48,782 bases of DNA, taken from contig NZ_QXPZ01000054.1 of the NCBI RefSeq assembly GCF_003664595.1, forward strand, positions 1 through 48,782, read 5' to 3'. Shown here in pieces: positions 24,970 to 32,179 of the stretch. The translations under genes and the position numbers were made by a program. The first letter of the stretch is position 1. Every line of letters begins with the position of its first letter. Origin of the DNA: Atopobacter sp. AH10 (GTDB lineage Bacteria > Bacillota > Bacilli > Lactobacillales > Aerococcaceae). A model generated the notes under the pieces. That model saw nothing but the letters and a program-made list of their open reading frames with translations. It was not told the origin of the DNA and did no database searches.

Positions 24970-26522
24970 AGAATGCAGTAAATCGAGAAATCCCATCTGA
25001 AATTTTAAAAGACGGACTAGAAGCTTTTAAAGGAGCTTTTTATAGGGAAGGTTACCGTTATAAAAAGGCTGCGCCTACTATTCGGGCGGCTGTTCGTCCG
25101 AGTGAAAGCAAATTAGTTGACTCCATTGAAGAAGTGATTAAAAAAGTTGGCTTGAAAGATGGAGACAGCATCTCCTTCCACCATCATTTCCGTAATGGAG
25201 ATTTTGTGTGCGCCATGGTTATGGCAGCCATCCATAAATTAGGGATTAAAGACCTAACAGTTATTGCTTCAAGTCTGGGTAAAGCGCAAGCATCCTTAGT
25301 TCCAATGATTGAAGATGGAACTATCACTGGTATTTCTACTTCTGGTGTACGTGATGAAATAGGTAAGGCGATTTCTTCAGGTAAATTGAAGAATCCAGCT
25401 TTCATTCGGACCCATGGTGGCCGTGTTCGGGCGGTTGAAACAGGTGATGTGCATATCGATGTAGCATTTATTGGTGCGCCAACAGCAGACCAATTTGGTA
25501 ACGCACGTGGTAAGGGTGGAAAGAGTGACTGTGGTGTCCTTTCATACGCTGATGTGGATGCGAAATACGCAGACCAAGTTGTAGTAATCACTGATACTTT
25601 GGTAGACTTCCCGAACTATCCTGCTTCAGTAAAGGCTATTGATGTAGATTATGTTGTAAAAGTTGACCAAGTAGGGGACTCTAAGAAGATTGCAGGTAAT
25701 GCTATTCGTATGACAAAAGATCCTCGCGAATTAATGATCGCTGAAAATGCAGCGAAGGTTGTTGCTAACACTCCTTGGTTCAAAGACGGTTTCCAATTCC
25801 AAACAGGGGCTGGAGGATCTTCTCTTGCGGTTACTCGTTTCTTGAAACCATATATGGATGCAGCTCATGTTAAAATTGGTTGCGCGCTTGGCGGTATAAC
25901 TAAGCCAATGGTTGATCTTTTAAAAGAAGGCTATATTAAGGCTATTGCTGATACTCAAGATTTTGATGTCCCATCAGTTGAATCTGTACACGACACACCA
26001 GGTCATTTTGAGATCTCTGCTAGTGAATATGCCAACCCGTTAAATAAGGGGGCGTATGTCAATAGCCTTGATTATGTGATTTTAGGGGCTTTGGAAATTG
26101 ATACTGACTTCAACATTAATGTGGTGGTTGGGTCTGATGGTATTATCCAAGGGGCTCCTGGTGGACATCCAGATACTGCAGCTGGGGCAAATTGCACGAT
26201 CATCGTCTCTCCGCTCGTTCGTGGTCGTTTAGCTACTGTTCGAGATCAAGTAACTTCTGTAACAACTCCAGGTGAAACTGTTGATGTTCTCGTTACTGAT
26301 TACGGTGTTGCAGTTAATCCAAAACGTCAAGATATTATTGACGCATTAAAAGATACTGATATTCCATTGAAAACTATTGAAGAATTGAAGGAAATTGCTT
26401 ACTCTATTGTTGGCGAACCTGATCCAATTCCATTTGAAGACAAGGTTGTTGCCTTGATTGAATACCGTGATGGAACTATCATCGACGTGGTGAAACAAGT
26501 TCCTGAACGCATCGATTTTTAA
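24966..26522 (+). CDS. citF: Citrate lyase alpha subunit / citrate CoA-transferase CitF
   Basis: This 518-residue alpha subunit exchanges the acetyl group on CitD for citrate, making citryl-ACP. It begins with the CitF-like KNAVNREIPSEIL, and SFHHHFRNGDFV lies near residue 73. It has the glycine-rich GAPTADQFGNARG near 168 and GSDGIIQGAPGGHPDTAAGA near 385, which are typical of this CoA-transferase family. GGGGGAT serves as the ribosome binding site within citE. citC, citX, a citrate carrier and oxaloacetate decarboxylase genes do not follow; a terminator closes the operon. Confidence 0.95.
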   Translation: MKNAVNREIPSEILKDGLEAFKGAFYREGYRYKKAAPTIRAAVRPSESKLVDSIEEVIKKVGLKDGDSISFHHHFRNGDFVCAMVMAAIHKLGIKDLTVIASSLGKAQASLVPMIEDGTITGISTSGVRDEIGKAISSGKLKNPAFIRTHGGRVRAVETGDVHIDVAFIGAPTADQFGNARGKGGKSDCGVLSYADVDAKYADQVVVITDTLVDFPNYPASVKAIDVDYVVKVDQVGDSKKIAGNAIRMTKDPRELMIAENAAKVVANTPWFKDGFQFQTGAGGSSLAVTRFLKPYMDAAHVKIGCALGGITKPMVDLLKEGYIKAIADTQDFDVPSVESVHDTPGHFEISASEYANPLNKGAYVNSLDYVILGALEIDTDFNINVVVGSDGIIQGAPGGHPDTAAGANCTIIVSPLVRGRLATVRDQVTSVTTPGETVDVLVTDYGVAVNPKRQDIIDALKDTDIPLKTIEELKEIAYSIVGEPDPIPFEDKVVALIEYRDGTIIDVVKQVPERIDF

Positions 26523-26534
26523 TTTGGCTATTCC

Positions 26535-26555
26535 GTTGATCCTCCCGAGATCAAC
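26535..26555 (+). terminator. Short inverted repeat just after citF
   Basis: GTTGATC and GATCAAC form a 7-bp stem with a 7-base loop, 13 bases after the citF stop. There is no T run, so it is more likely a processing or stability hairpin. The real terminator is at 26656-26701. Confidence 0.35.
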
Positions 26556-26655
26556 GTAGCAATATAGGATCACAGACTTAGCAGCTCATATCTAACTTGT
26601 TAACCTTCATTATTGCCTATATGAAAGAACTACGATTGAGTTTCTGTGTTTCTAT

Positions 26656-26701
26656 AAAAAAGATACCCCCTTTTACTTTTAGTGAGGGGGTATCTTTTTT
26701 T
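26656..26701 (+). terminator. Strong terminator of the citDEF operon
   Basis: GATACCCCC (26662-26670) pairs with GGGGGTATC (26686-26694) and is followed by seven or more T. The A run before the stem would let it act in both directions. Confidence 0.9.
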
Positions 26702-27160
26702 GGTGGAGCAGTAAGTTTTTAGCTAAGTTAGACATTCTAGAAGGTGAAATGCATTAACTTACTTGGTAACCTAAATTTCCCCAAAGTTGTCTATCGTTTC
26801 TTTTGAGCCTTGGATAAATTTTTTGAGGGATTTAGAATAAAATAAGAGATGCAAACATTTTCTAGGTAAAAGATTCGTCAACTTTTTTGATAAGTCTCAT
26901 ATGAGAGGATCTACCCATTCTTCAAGCTTGAATGAGGTGCAATGCTTACCTTAAATATAAAAAAGTTTAGTTGATGAGTTTATTGCTTTTTTTTAAGTAA
27001 ATGATAGAGATAAAAATTAGCTAAAAAGCATAGGAAAAACAAATGATAAAAAGTGGGGATCTTTTATTAAGAACGGAAAAAGCCTCTATTATAAGCTTTT
27101 TTGAAAGATAAGTAGGATGGCAAAAATGGGAATTAGGACTTAGCTTTTTCTGATCTGGTA
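26702..27160. other. AT-rich intergenic region upstream of rpsU
   Basis: No open frame of convincing quality lies on either strand in these roughly 460 bases. Visible details are a CTCATATGAG palindrome near 26897, a ten-codon ATG frame at 26942-26974 whose GAGGTG site is too close to be convincing, and a weak AAAAAGC...GCTTTTTT hairpin near 27079-27104. It could hold a small RNA, but I see no recognisable family. Confidence 0.4.
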
Positions 27161-27189
27161 TTGACCACTAGGAACATATTAGCTATAAT
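27161..27189 (+). promoter_or_regulatory. rpsU promoter
   Basis: TTGACC (27161-27166) and a perfect TATAAT (27184-27189) are separated by 17 bases. The leader of about 75 bases contains a small hairpin (GACCA...TGGTC near 27213-27231) before the ribosome binding site. Confidence 0.85.
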
Positions 27190-27272
27190 GTGAAAAGAAC
27201 ATTTGTTAGATCGACCAATCGTTGAATGGTCCTGCAAGCGTTACTTTAACTACACGGAGGGAGGGAAACATC

Positions 27273-27446
27273 ATGTCAAAAACGATTGTTCGTAAGAATG
27301 AGTCGCTTGACGACGCTCTTCGCCGTTTTAAACGTAATGTCTCAAAATCTGGAACTTTAAGAGAAGCGCGTAAACGCGAATATTACGAAAAACCAAGTGT
27401 GCGCCGTAAGAAAAAATCTGAAGCAGCACGCAAGCGTAAACATTAA
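27273..27446 (+). CDS. rpsU: 30S ribosomal protein S21
   Basis: This 57-residue basic protein is S21 of the small ribosomal subunit. It shows the usual [18 protein letters not shown] opening, a middle [12 protein letters not shown], and a very basic tail ([13 protein letters not shown]). The ATG at 27273 follows GGAGGGAGGG; upstream in-frame codons to 27222 lie in the leader hairpin and have no resemblance to S21. Its neighbour yqeY downstream is the usual partner in Firmicutes. Confidence 0.97.
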   Translation: MSKTIVRKNESLDDALRRFKRNVSKSGTLREARKREYYEKPSVRRKKKSEAARKRKH

Positions 27447-27456
27447 TAAATGAAAT

Positions 27457-27482
27457 CCCCTAGATTCCTAGGGGTTTTTTTG
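27457..27482 (+). terminator. Terminator after rpsU
   Basis: CCCCTAG and CTAGGGG form a perfect 7-bp stem with a 4-base loop, followed by a run of T. yqeY then uses its own promoter. Confidence 0.9.
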
Positions 27483-27568
27483 TGCAAATAGCTGGTAAAC
27501 TTGTGATAGTTTACGGAAAGCTTTTTTATTTATTGCAGCTTTAGTCCTAAAGGGTAAGGGACTTAAGC

Positions 27569-27598
27569 TTGAGAATGTAGTGATAAATAGCGTATAAT
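27569..27598 (+). promoter_or_regulatory. yqeY operon promoter
   Basis: TTGAGA (27569-27574) and TATAAT (27593-27598) have an 18-base spacer. It lies 24 bases upstream of the yqeY start and probably drives yqeY-phoH-ybeY-dgkA-era-recO. Confidence 0.75.
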
Positions 27599-27621
27599 GT
27601 GGAAAGAAAGGGGTAATGACC

Positions 27622-28068
27622 ATGAGTCTCAAAGATACCTTAATGACAGATTTAAAACTAGCGATGAAAGCTAAAGACAAGGACCGTTTAAATGTGATTC
27701 GCTTGTTGAAGACAGCAGTTCAAATGGCGGAAATTGATAAGGGTAGTGAATTAGACCACTCGGATGAATTAACAATTCTGTCCAGAGAATTAAAACAAAG
27801 AAAGGAATCCTTGGCAGAATTTGAAAAAGCTGCTCGTGAGGATTTGATTGCATCTATCAAAAAAGAAATTGAAATTGTTGAATCTTATATGCCTAAGCAA
27901 TTGTCAGAGGACGAGATTGAAAGTAAATTAAAAGAATTGATGGAGCAATTAAATGCTCATAGTAAAAAGGATTTTGGACGCTTAATGGGTGCGTCTACAA
28001 AGGCAATGAAGGGACAAGCTGATGGGAATAAAATCCAACTTGTCTTGAAGAGATTGTTAGAAGAATAA
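27622..28068 (+). CDS. yqeY: GatB/YqeY domain protein
   Basis: This 148-residue protein consists of the YqeY domain alone, which is homologous to the tRNA-binding tail of amidotransferase subunit GatB. Family features are DLKLAMKAKDKDRLNVIRLL near the N-terminus, SYMPKQLSEDEI near residue 92, and the C-terminal DFGRLMGASTKAMKGQADG. Its exact role is not settled; binding to a tRNA or similar RNA is expected. The ATG at 27622 lies eight bases after AAAGGGG, a better site than the ATG at 27616. It heads the phoH-ybeY-era transcript. Confidence 0.9.
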   Translation: MSLKDTLMTDLKLAMKAKDKDRLNVIRLLKTAVQMAEIDKGSELDHSDELTILSRELKQRKESLAEFEKAAREDLIASIKKEIEIVESYMPKQLSEDEIESKLKELMEQLNAHSKKDFGRLMGASTKAMKGQADGNKIQLVLKRLLEE

Positions 28069-28101
28069 CAGCTAGATTTAAAATAGAAATGAGGTTAGGG
28101 A

Positions 28102-29070
28102 TTGCAAGAAGCAGAAAACGTTAAGCTTGAATTTCATCACCCGGAACTTTTACCAGCGTTGTTTGGGGTAGGGGATAAACATATCCAGCTGATTGAAGAG
28201 GCTCTTTCGGTTGATTTATTGATTCGGGACACGATCCTCTCAATTCAAGGAGACCATGAGCAGGCTATTCTGGCTCGTCATGTACTTAGAGCTTTGGAAG
28301 AAGTTTTGTTGAGTGGGCATCCCTTGACGCCTACTGACGTGTTAACAGCTTTGAATATGGCTCAACATGGGACGATAGAACTTTTTATTAGCCTATATAG
28401 AACAGAAATAGGCCGGACGGTTGATGGAAAAGCTATTCGTCCTAAGTCGATTAATCAAGAACGCTATGTTAAAGCTATTCAAAAAAAGGATTTGGTCATT
28501 GGTGAAGGGCCGGCAGGGACAGGGAAGACTTTTTTGGCGGTAGTTCTTGCTGTTACTTATCTCAAAAAAGGTTTGGTCAAGAAGATTATCCTTACCCGTC
28601 CTGCAGTTGAAGCAGGGGAAAATCTAGGTTTTTTGCCGGGAGATCTAAAAGAAAAAGTCGATCCTTATTTAAGACCTTTATATGATGCACTTTATGCCGT
28701 ATACGGTGTGGATCATACGGAGCGTTTGTTAGAAAGAGGGATTATTGAAGTAGCGCCTCTAGCCTACATGAGAGGACGTACCTTGAATGATGCTTTCATT
28801 ATTTTGGATGAAGCCCAAAATACTACTCCTTCGCAAATGAGAATGTTCCTGACTCGGCTTGGTTTTGGATCAAAGATGGTTGTCAATGGAGATACAACAC
28901 AAATTGACCTGCCTAAAGGGATTAAAAGTGGGTTAATCGATGCGAAGGAAAAACTACACTCCCTATCACATGTATCTATTGTTGAACTAGAAGCTGTCGA
29001 TGTGGTTAGACATCCGCTAGTAGCTGAAATTATAAAGGCTTATGCCCAAGGAGAAAAAGATGAACACTGA
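28102..29070 (+). CDS. phoH: PhoH-like ATPase
   Basis: This is a 322-residue P-loop ATPase of the PhoH family. A short KH-like N-terminal part (LFGVGDKHIQLIEEAL) is followed by the helicase-like core with Walker A GPAGTGKTFLA near residue 136 and Walker B FIILDEAQNT near 230. A link to RNA metabolism is suggested by the constant pairing with ybeY. It starts with TTG at 28102 behind AGGTTAGGG; no ATG fits the family start. Its end overlaps ybeY by 11 bases. Confidence 0.93.
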   Translation: MQEAENVKLEFHHPELLPALFGVGDKHIQLIEEALSVDLLIRDTILSIQGDHEQAILARHVLRALEEVLLSGHPLTPTDVLTALNMAQHGTIELFISLYRTEIGRTVDGKAIRPKSINQERYVKAIQKKDLVIGEGPAGTGKTFLAVVLAVTYLKKGLVKKIILTRPAVEAGENLGFLPGDLKEKVDPYLRPLYDALYAVYGVDHTERLLERGIIEVAPLAYMRGRTLNDAFIILDEAQNTTPSQMRMFLTRLGFGSKMVVNGDTTQIDLPKGIKSGLIDAKEKLHSLSHVSIVELEAVDVVRHPLVAEIIKAYAQGEKDEH

Positions 29071-29536
29071 TTTTTTTGATGAAACAAATGAGTTAGATTC
29101 CTCTCTAAAAGAGCTTATTTTAGGGGTGTTGGAATTAGCAGCCAAGCATCTAAAATTAAAAGCTAATGCAGAATGTTCGGTGACTATTGTTTCGGCAGAA
29201 CGTATTCATGAAATTAACCGAGATTATCGCCACATTGATCGGGTAACAGATGTTATTTCTTTCGCTTTAGATGATACTTTGGAAGAAGAAGGGCCTATTA
29301 TTGTGGACGATTCCATTACAGACTATCCCCATCATTATGGCGACATTATCATTTGCTTAGAAAGGGCTAAGGAGCAAGCTGAAGCTTATGGACACTCCAT
29401 AGAAAGAGAATTAGGCTTTTTAGCTTGCCATGGTTTCCTTCACTTGATGGGCTATGACCATCAAACAGAGGAAGAAGAAAAGGTAATGTTTGGCCTTCAA
29501 AGAGTGATTTTGGATGAATATGGACTCAAAAAATAA
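29060..29536 (+). CDS. ybeY: Endoribonuclease YbeY (rRNA maturation)
   Basis: This 158-residue zinc-dependent RNase acts in 16S rRNA 3' end maturation and ribosome quality control. The metal-binding signature HGFLHLMGYDH lies near residue 126, and the upstream RVTDVISFAL motif is present near 57. The ATG at 29060 has AAGGAG eight bases upstream, whereas the in-frame codon at 29042 lies earlier in phoH with no such site. It overlaps phoH and the downstream dgkA start, so it is tightly coupled within the operon. Confidence 0.94.
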   Translation: MNTDFFDETNELDSSLKELILGVLELAAKHLKLKANAECSVTIVSAERIHEINRDYRHIDRVTDVISFALDDTLEEEGPIIVDDSITDYPHHYGDIIICLERAKEQAEAYGHSIERELGFLACHGFLHLMGYDHQTEEEEKVMFGLQRVILDEYGLKK

Positions 29537-29912
29537 GACCAAGCCCTCCCAGTATAAGAATTCTTCGTATATCGAAGCGGTTAGTCATGCTTTAGATGGC
29601 ATAAAAGTTTTATTGAAAGAGGAAGCTAATCTTCGCTTTCATTTTATCGTGGCTATTCTAGTGGTTCTTTTAGGTTTTTATGTCCATTTATCGAGAATGG
29701 ATTGGCTTTTTCTTGTCCTCGCACTAATTTTAGTGATTGTCATGGAGTGTCTGAACTCTATGGTCGAACGTTTAACCGACCTAGTGGTTAATGATTGTTA
29801 TCATCCTTTAGCCAAAGTGGTTAAAGATGTAGCTGCTGGGGTAGTTCTTTTGACTTGTATCGGGGTGGCAGTCATAGGCGTTTTACTGTTCACCCCTTAT
29901 ATTTTTAAGTAA
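29514..29912 (+). CDS. dgkA: Undecaprenol/diacylglycerol kinase DgkA
   Basis: This 132-residue integral membrane kinase phosphorylates undecaprenol in Gram-positive bacteria, replenishing the lipid carrier for cell-wall synthesis. It shows the early ALDGIKVLLKEEANLRFH amphipathic part and three membrane helices (FIVAILVVLLGF, WLFLVLALILVIVME and the last near residues 105-130). The active-site region is ECLNSMVERLTDLVV with a later AKVVKDVAAGVVLL. Two ATG codons (29514 and 29520) are possible; neither has a strong ribosome binding site, which suggests coupling to ybeY, whose last 23 bases it overlaps. Confidence 0.9.
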   Translation: MNMDSKNKTKPSQYKNSSYIEAVSHALDGIKVLLKEEANLRFHFIVAILVVLLGFYVHLSRMDWLFLVLALILVIVMECLNSMVERLTDLVVNDCYHPLAKVVKDVAAGVVLLTCIGVAVIGVLLFTPYIFK

Positions 29913-29933
29913 ATAAAGAAAGGAAGATGCCAT

Positions 29934-30836
29934 ATCGGAGCTTTTCATTCAGGATTTGTTTCTATTGTTGGGCGACCTAATGTTGGGAAATCAACATTAA
30001 TGAATCAATTTTTAGGCCAAAAAGTAGCCATTATGTCCGATGTCGCTCAAACAACCCGTAATAAGGTTCATGGAGTTTATACCGACAAGGATCACCAAGT
30101 AGTTTTTATAGATACACCTGGGATTCATAAACCTAAACATCAATTAGGAGAATTCATGGTTCAATCAGCCTATAGTTCCCTTAATGAAGTCGATTTAGTA
30201 TGCTTTTTAAGTATTGTGACTCAAAAGTTAGGGCCGGGAGATCAATTTATTTTAGAGAAGTTAAAGGGACTGAAAACACCAGTTTATCTTGTGGTAAATA
30301 AGATAGATCAAGTTACGCCTGAAGAACTTTTAGACCATGTCAATAGCTATAAAGATCTTTTCCCTTTCAAAGAAATTGTTCCAGTATCTGCTCTTAATGG
30401 CAACAATGTGGACCATCTCCTGGACTTGATTAAAAATGAAATGCCGGCCGGTCCGCAATATTATCCGAAGAATCAAGTGACGGATCACCCAGAATATTTT
30501 ATTGTAAGTGAGTTTATTCGGGAGAAAATTATTGCCCATACCCGTGAAGAGGTCCCTCATTCGGTAGCGGTTCAAGTAGAGTCCATGCAAAAGAATGAAC
30601 AAGGTATCGTCGATGTTCATGCGACCATTTACATCGAAAGATCTAGTCAAAAGGGGATTATCATCGGGAAGAATGGTCAAATGCTTAAGCGTATTGGCAC
30701 AGAGGCTAGAGAGGATATTGAGCGCTTATTAGCTAGTCGTGTTTTCTTGAATCTTTGGGTGAAAGTGAAAGCCAAATGGCGGGATAGTCAGAGTTTCTTA
30801 GATGAATTTGGCTATGCTAAAGGAGATTATGAGTAG
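29934..30836 (+). CDS. era: GTPase Era, start codon apparently non-canonical (ATC) or disrupted
   Basis: This GTPase binds the 3' end of 16S rRNA during 30S assembly. The frame shows SGFVSIVGRPNVGKSTLMN (G1 motif) at 29949-30005, then IDTPGIHKPKH (G3), VNKID (G4), and a C-terminal KH domain with KGIIIGKNGQMLKRIG. The first in-frame ATG, at 30000, would delete the G1 loop. Between that ATG and the in-frame stop at 29910 (shared with dgkA) there is no ATG, GTG or TTG. ATC at 29934 lies seven bases after AAAGGAAG and gives 300 residues, the normal length. An out-of-frame ATG at 29927 would be in frame if one C of 29930-29931 were absent. The coordinates here use the ATC. Confidence 0.8.
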   Translation: MGAFHSGFVSIVGRPNVGKSTLMNQFLGQKVAIMSDVAQTTRNKVHGVYTDKDHQVVFIDTPGIHKPKHQLGEFMVQSAYSSLNEVDLVCFLSIVTQKLGPGDQFILEKLKGLKTPVYLVVNKIDQVTPEELLDHVNSYKDLFPFKEIVPVSALNGNNVDHLLDLIKNEMPAGPQYYPKNQVTDHPEYFIVSEFIREKIIAHTREEVPHSVAVQVESMQKNEQGIVDVHATIYIERSSQKGIIIGKNGQMLKRIGTEAREDIERLLASRVFLNLWVKVKAKWRDSQSFLDEFGYAKGDYE

Positions 30837-31637
30837 GTGACTCAATTTAACCAATCTTTTCATGGTCTTGTGCTATCTGTCAATCCACACAAAGAAAAAG
30901 ATGCTTTAGTGAAGATCTTGACAAAAGAATATGGGAAACGCACTTTTTTTGTCCGTCGTTTAAAACAGGCAAACCATCCCTTATCGTCTAGTTTGCAGCT
31001 TGGCGTGTATTCCAGCTTTTTGGGGGATATAAATCAAAAGGGCTTAAGTTTTTTAAGGGACGCTAGTGTGAAAGAAAATTTTAGTGGAGCTCGTTTCGAT
31101 CCTAATCGCTCAGCTTATCTCACTTATTTTTTAAATCTTGTGGATGCTTCAGACTTAGATGGTCAATCAAGTCCGAAAACTTTCGAGCGCTTACTGGCTT
31201 GCCTAGAGCAACTCGAGAAAGGACAAGTTGGAAAAGTTTTGCAAGTAGCTTTGGAATGGCAGATGTTAGAAACTTTTGGCTTGGGTTTTTCTTTTAAAAG
31301 GTCAGCTGTTAGTGGCCTTGTATTGAATGGCGATGATTTAACTTTTTCCTTATCTCCCTTAGGCTTTTCCTTCTATAATGAGCTATCAGCAGGCAGTTGT
31401 TTATTATCTAAACCGGCTGCAAGGTTATCTTGGCTATTAGGGCAAGCCCCTATTCATCGCTTAAGGAAAGTGGAGGTAGAGGACATCCTTTTAGACGAAG
31501 GATTAAAAGTTTTGGGGATTATTTACAGTGAATATGCAGGGTTAAATCTTAAAAGCAGACGCTATTTAAAGAAAATGGACGATTGGCTCAAGAAAGATTT
31601 TTCTGTATGGGCAAATAGAGGAGAAAAGCAGGAGTAA
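30837..31637 (+). CDS. recO: DNA repair protein RecO
   Basis: This 266-residue protein mediates loading of RecA onto SSB-coated DNA in the RecFOR pathway. An N-terminal OB fold (FHGLVLSVNPHKEKDALVKILT) is followed by a helical domain. The zinc-finger cysteines found in some RecO proteins are not evident here, as in other lactic acid bacteria. It starts with GTG directly after the era stop; AGGAG is 11 bases upstream, slightly far. A closer ATG at 30829 opens only three codons. It ends the yqeY-phoH-ybeY-dgkA-era-recO transcript. Confidence 0.9.
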   Translation: MTQFNQSFHGLVLSVNPHKEKDALVKILTKEYGKRTFFVRRLKQANHPLSSSLQLGVYSSFLGDINQKGLSFLRDASVKENFSGARFDPNRSAYLTYFLNLVDASDLDGQSSPKTFERLLACLEQLEKGQVGKVLQVALEWQMLETFGLGFSFKRSAVSGLVLNGDDLTFSLSPLGFSFYNELSAGSCLLSKPAARLSWLLGQAPIHRLRKVEVEDILLDEGLKVLGIIYSEYAGLNLKSRRYLKKMDDWLKKDFSVWANRGEKQE

Positions 31638-31660
31638 GACTATTTTGATGATAAATGGGA

Positions 31661-31700
31661 GGGAAAATGCTTGGATAAAGCTTGCATTTTCCCTTTAACT
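31661..31700 (+). terminator. Terminator after recO
   Basis: GGGAAAATGC (31661-31670) and GCATTTTCCC (31684-31693) form a perfect 10-bp stem. The T-rich tail is short. The 3' arm also contains the -35 box of the glycine T-box promoter. Confidence 0.8.
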
Positions 31701-31710
31701 TACCTAAAAT
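31682..31710 (+). promoter_or_regulatory. Promoter of the glyQS T-box operon
   Basis: TTGCAT (31682-31687) and TAAAAT (31705-31710) are 17 bases apart. The -35 box lies in the 3' arm of the recO terminator, so the two signals are interlocked. Confidence 0.6.
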
Positions 31711-31714
31711 AATG

Positions 31715-31890
31715 GGTAGAAACAACTTTAAGCGAGTCGGGATGGTGGAAGCCGATAGTTGGTATTTGGCGCAAGAAAATATGATGTGAATAATGAGAGC
31801 TGTCATTGACAGAAATAGGGTGGAACCGCGAGAAATCGTCCCTGTGTCGTATAGACCATGACGATTGTTTGCAGTTCTTTTTCTTTTCTT
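31715..31890 (+). promoter_or_regulatory. Glycine T-box leader
   Basis: The T-box sequence AGGGTGGAACCGCG (31817-31830) is unmistakable. Stem I includes the distal loop GGGATGGTGGAAG near 31739-31750. The specifier is probably GGC at 31768-31770, a glycine codon, followed by the purine G. AATCGTC (31834-31840) can pair with GACGATT (31860-31866) as terminator, with a T-rich tail after it, and AGGG in the T-box can pair with CCCT at 31840-31843 in the antiterminator. Uncharged tRNA-Gly would switch on the genes downstream. Confidence 0.92.
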
Positions 31891-31928
31891 TAGAGTTTTT
31901 ATTGAGTCATTGAATGTGGGAGGTTATG

Positions 31929-32168
31929 ATGAACGAAGCGGTTATTATTCCAGTTGATCAATTCAAAAAAGGTGAATTACAAGTTGTTTGCCTGAGTCCA
32001 GTAGAAGTTACCGTAGTTTTGAAAGATAAGAGTCAAGAGACTTTTAGAACAGAAGCTAAAACAAGCCACTATAGCTTGAAGCATTCCTTAGAAGAAATTG
32101 AACAGGTAGAAGTTAAGACTATAGAAGGTTTACAATACGAATTTTTACCCGCTATCAAGGCGTTGTAG
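31929..32168 (+). CDS. Small uncharacterised protein between the glycine T-box and glyQ
   Basis: This is a 79-residue protein that I do not recognise. The ATG at 31929 lies five bases after GGGAGG and opens [17 protein letters not shown]; the ATG at 31926 is too close to that site. The body is predicted to be beta-rich, with alternating short strands ([15 protein letters not shown], then [14 protein letters not shown]), and could be a small ligand-binding or RNA-binding barrel, but this is speculation. It is the first gene under the T-box and lies 11 bases before glyQ, so it is made whenever tRNA-Gly is uncharged. Confidence 0.65.
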   Translation: MNEAVIIPVDQFKKGELQVVCLSPVEVTVVLKDKSQETFRTEAKTSHYSLKHSLEEIEQVEVKTIEGLQYEFLPAIKAL

Positions 32169-32179
32169 GAGGAAATAGA

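Noticed and set aside
27222-27272. N-terminal extension of S21
   Set aside because: The extra codons lie in the leader hairpin and before the strong GGAGGGAGGG site; S21 starts with MSKT.
30829-30840. ATG well spaced from AGGAG just before recO (possible recO frameshift)
   Set aside because: It opens only Met-Ser-Arg and stop. The GTG at 30837 gives the normal RecO N-terminus directly after the era stop, so no frameshift is needed.
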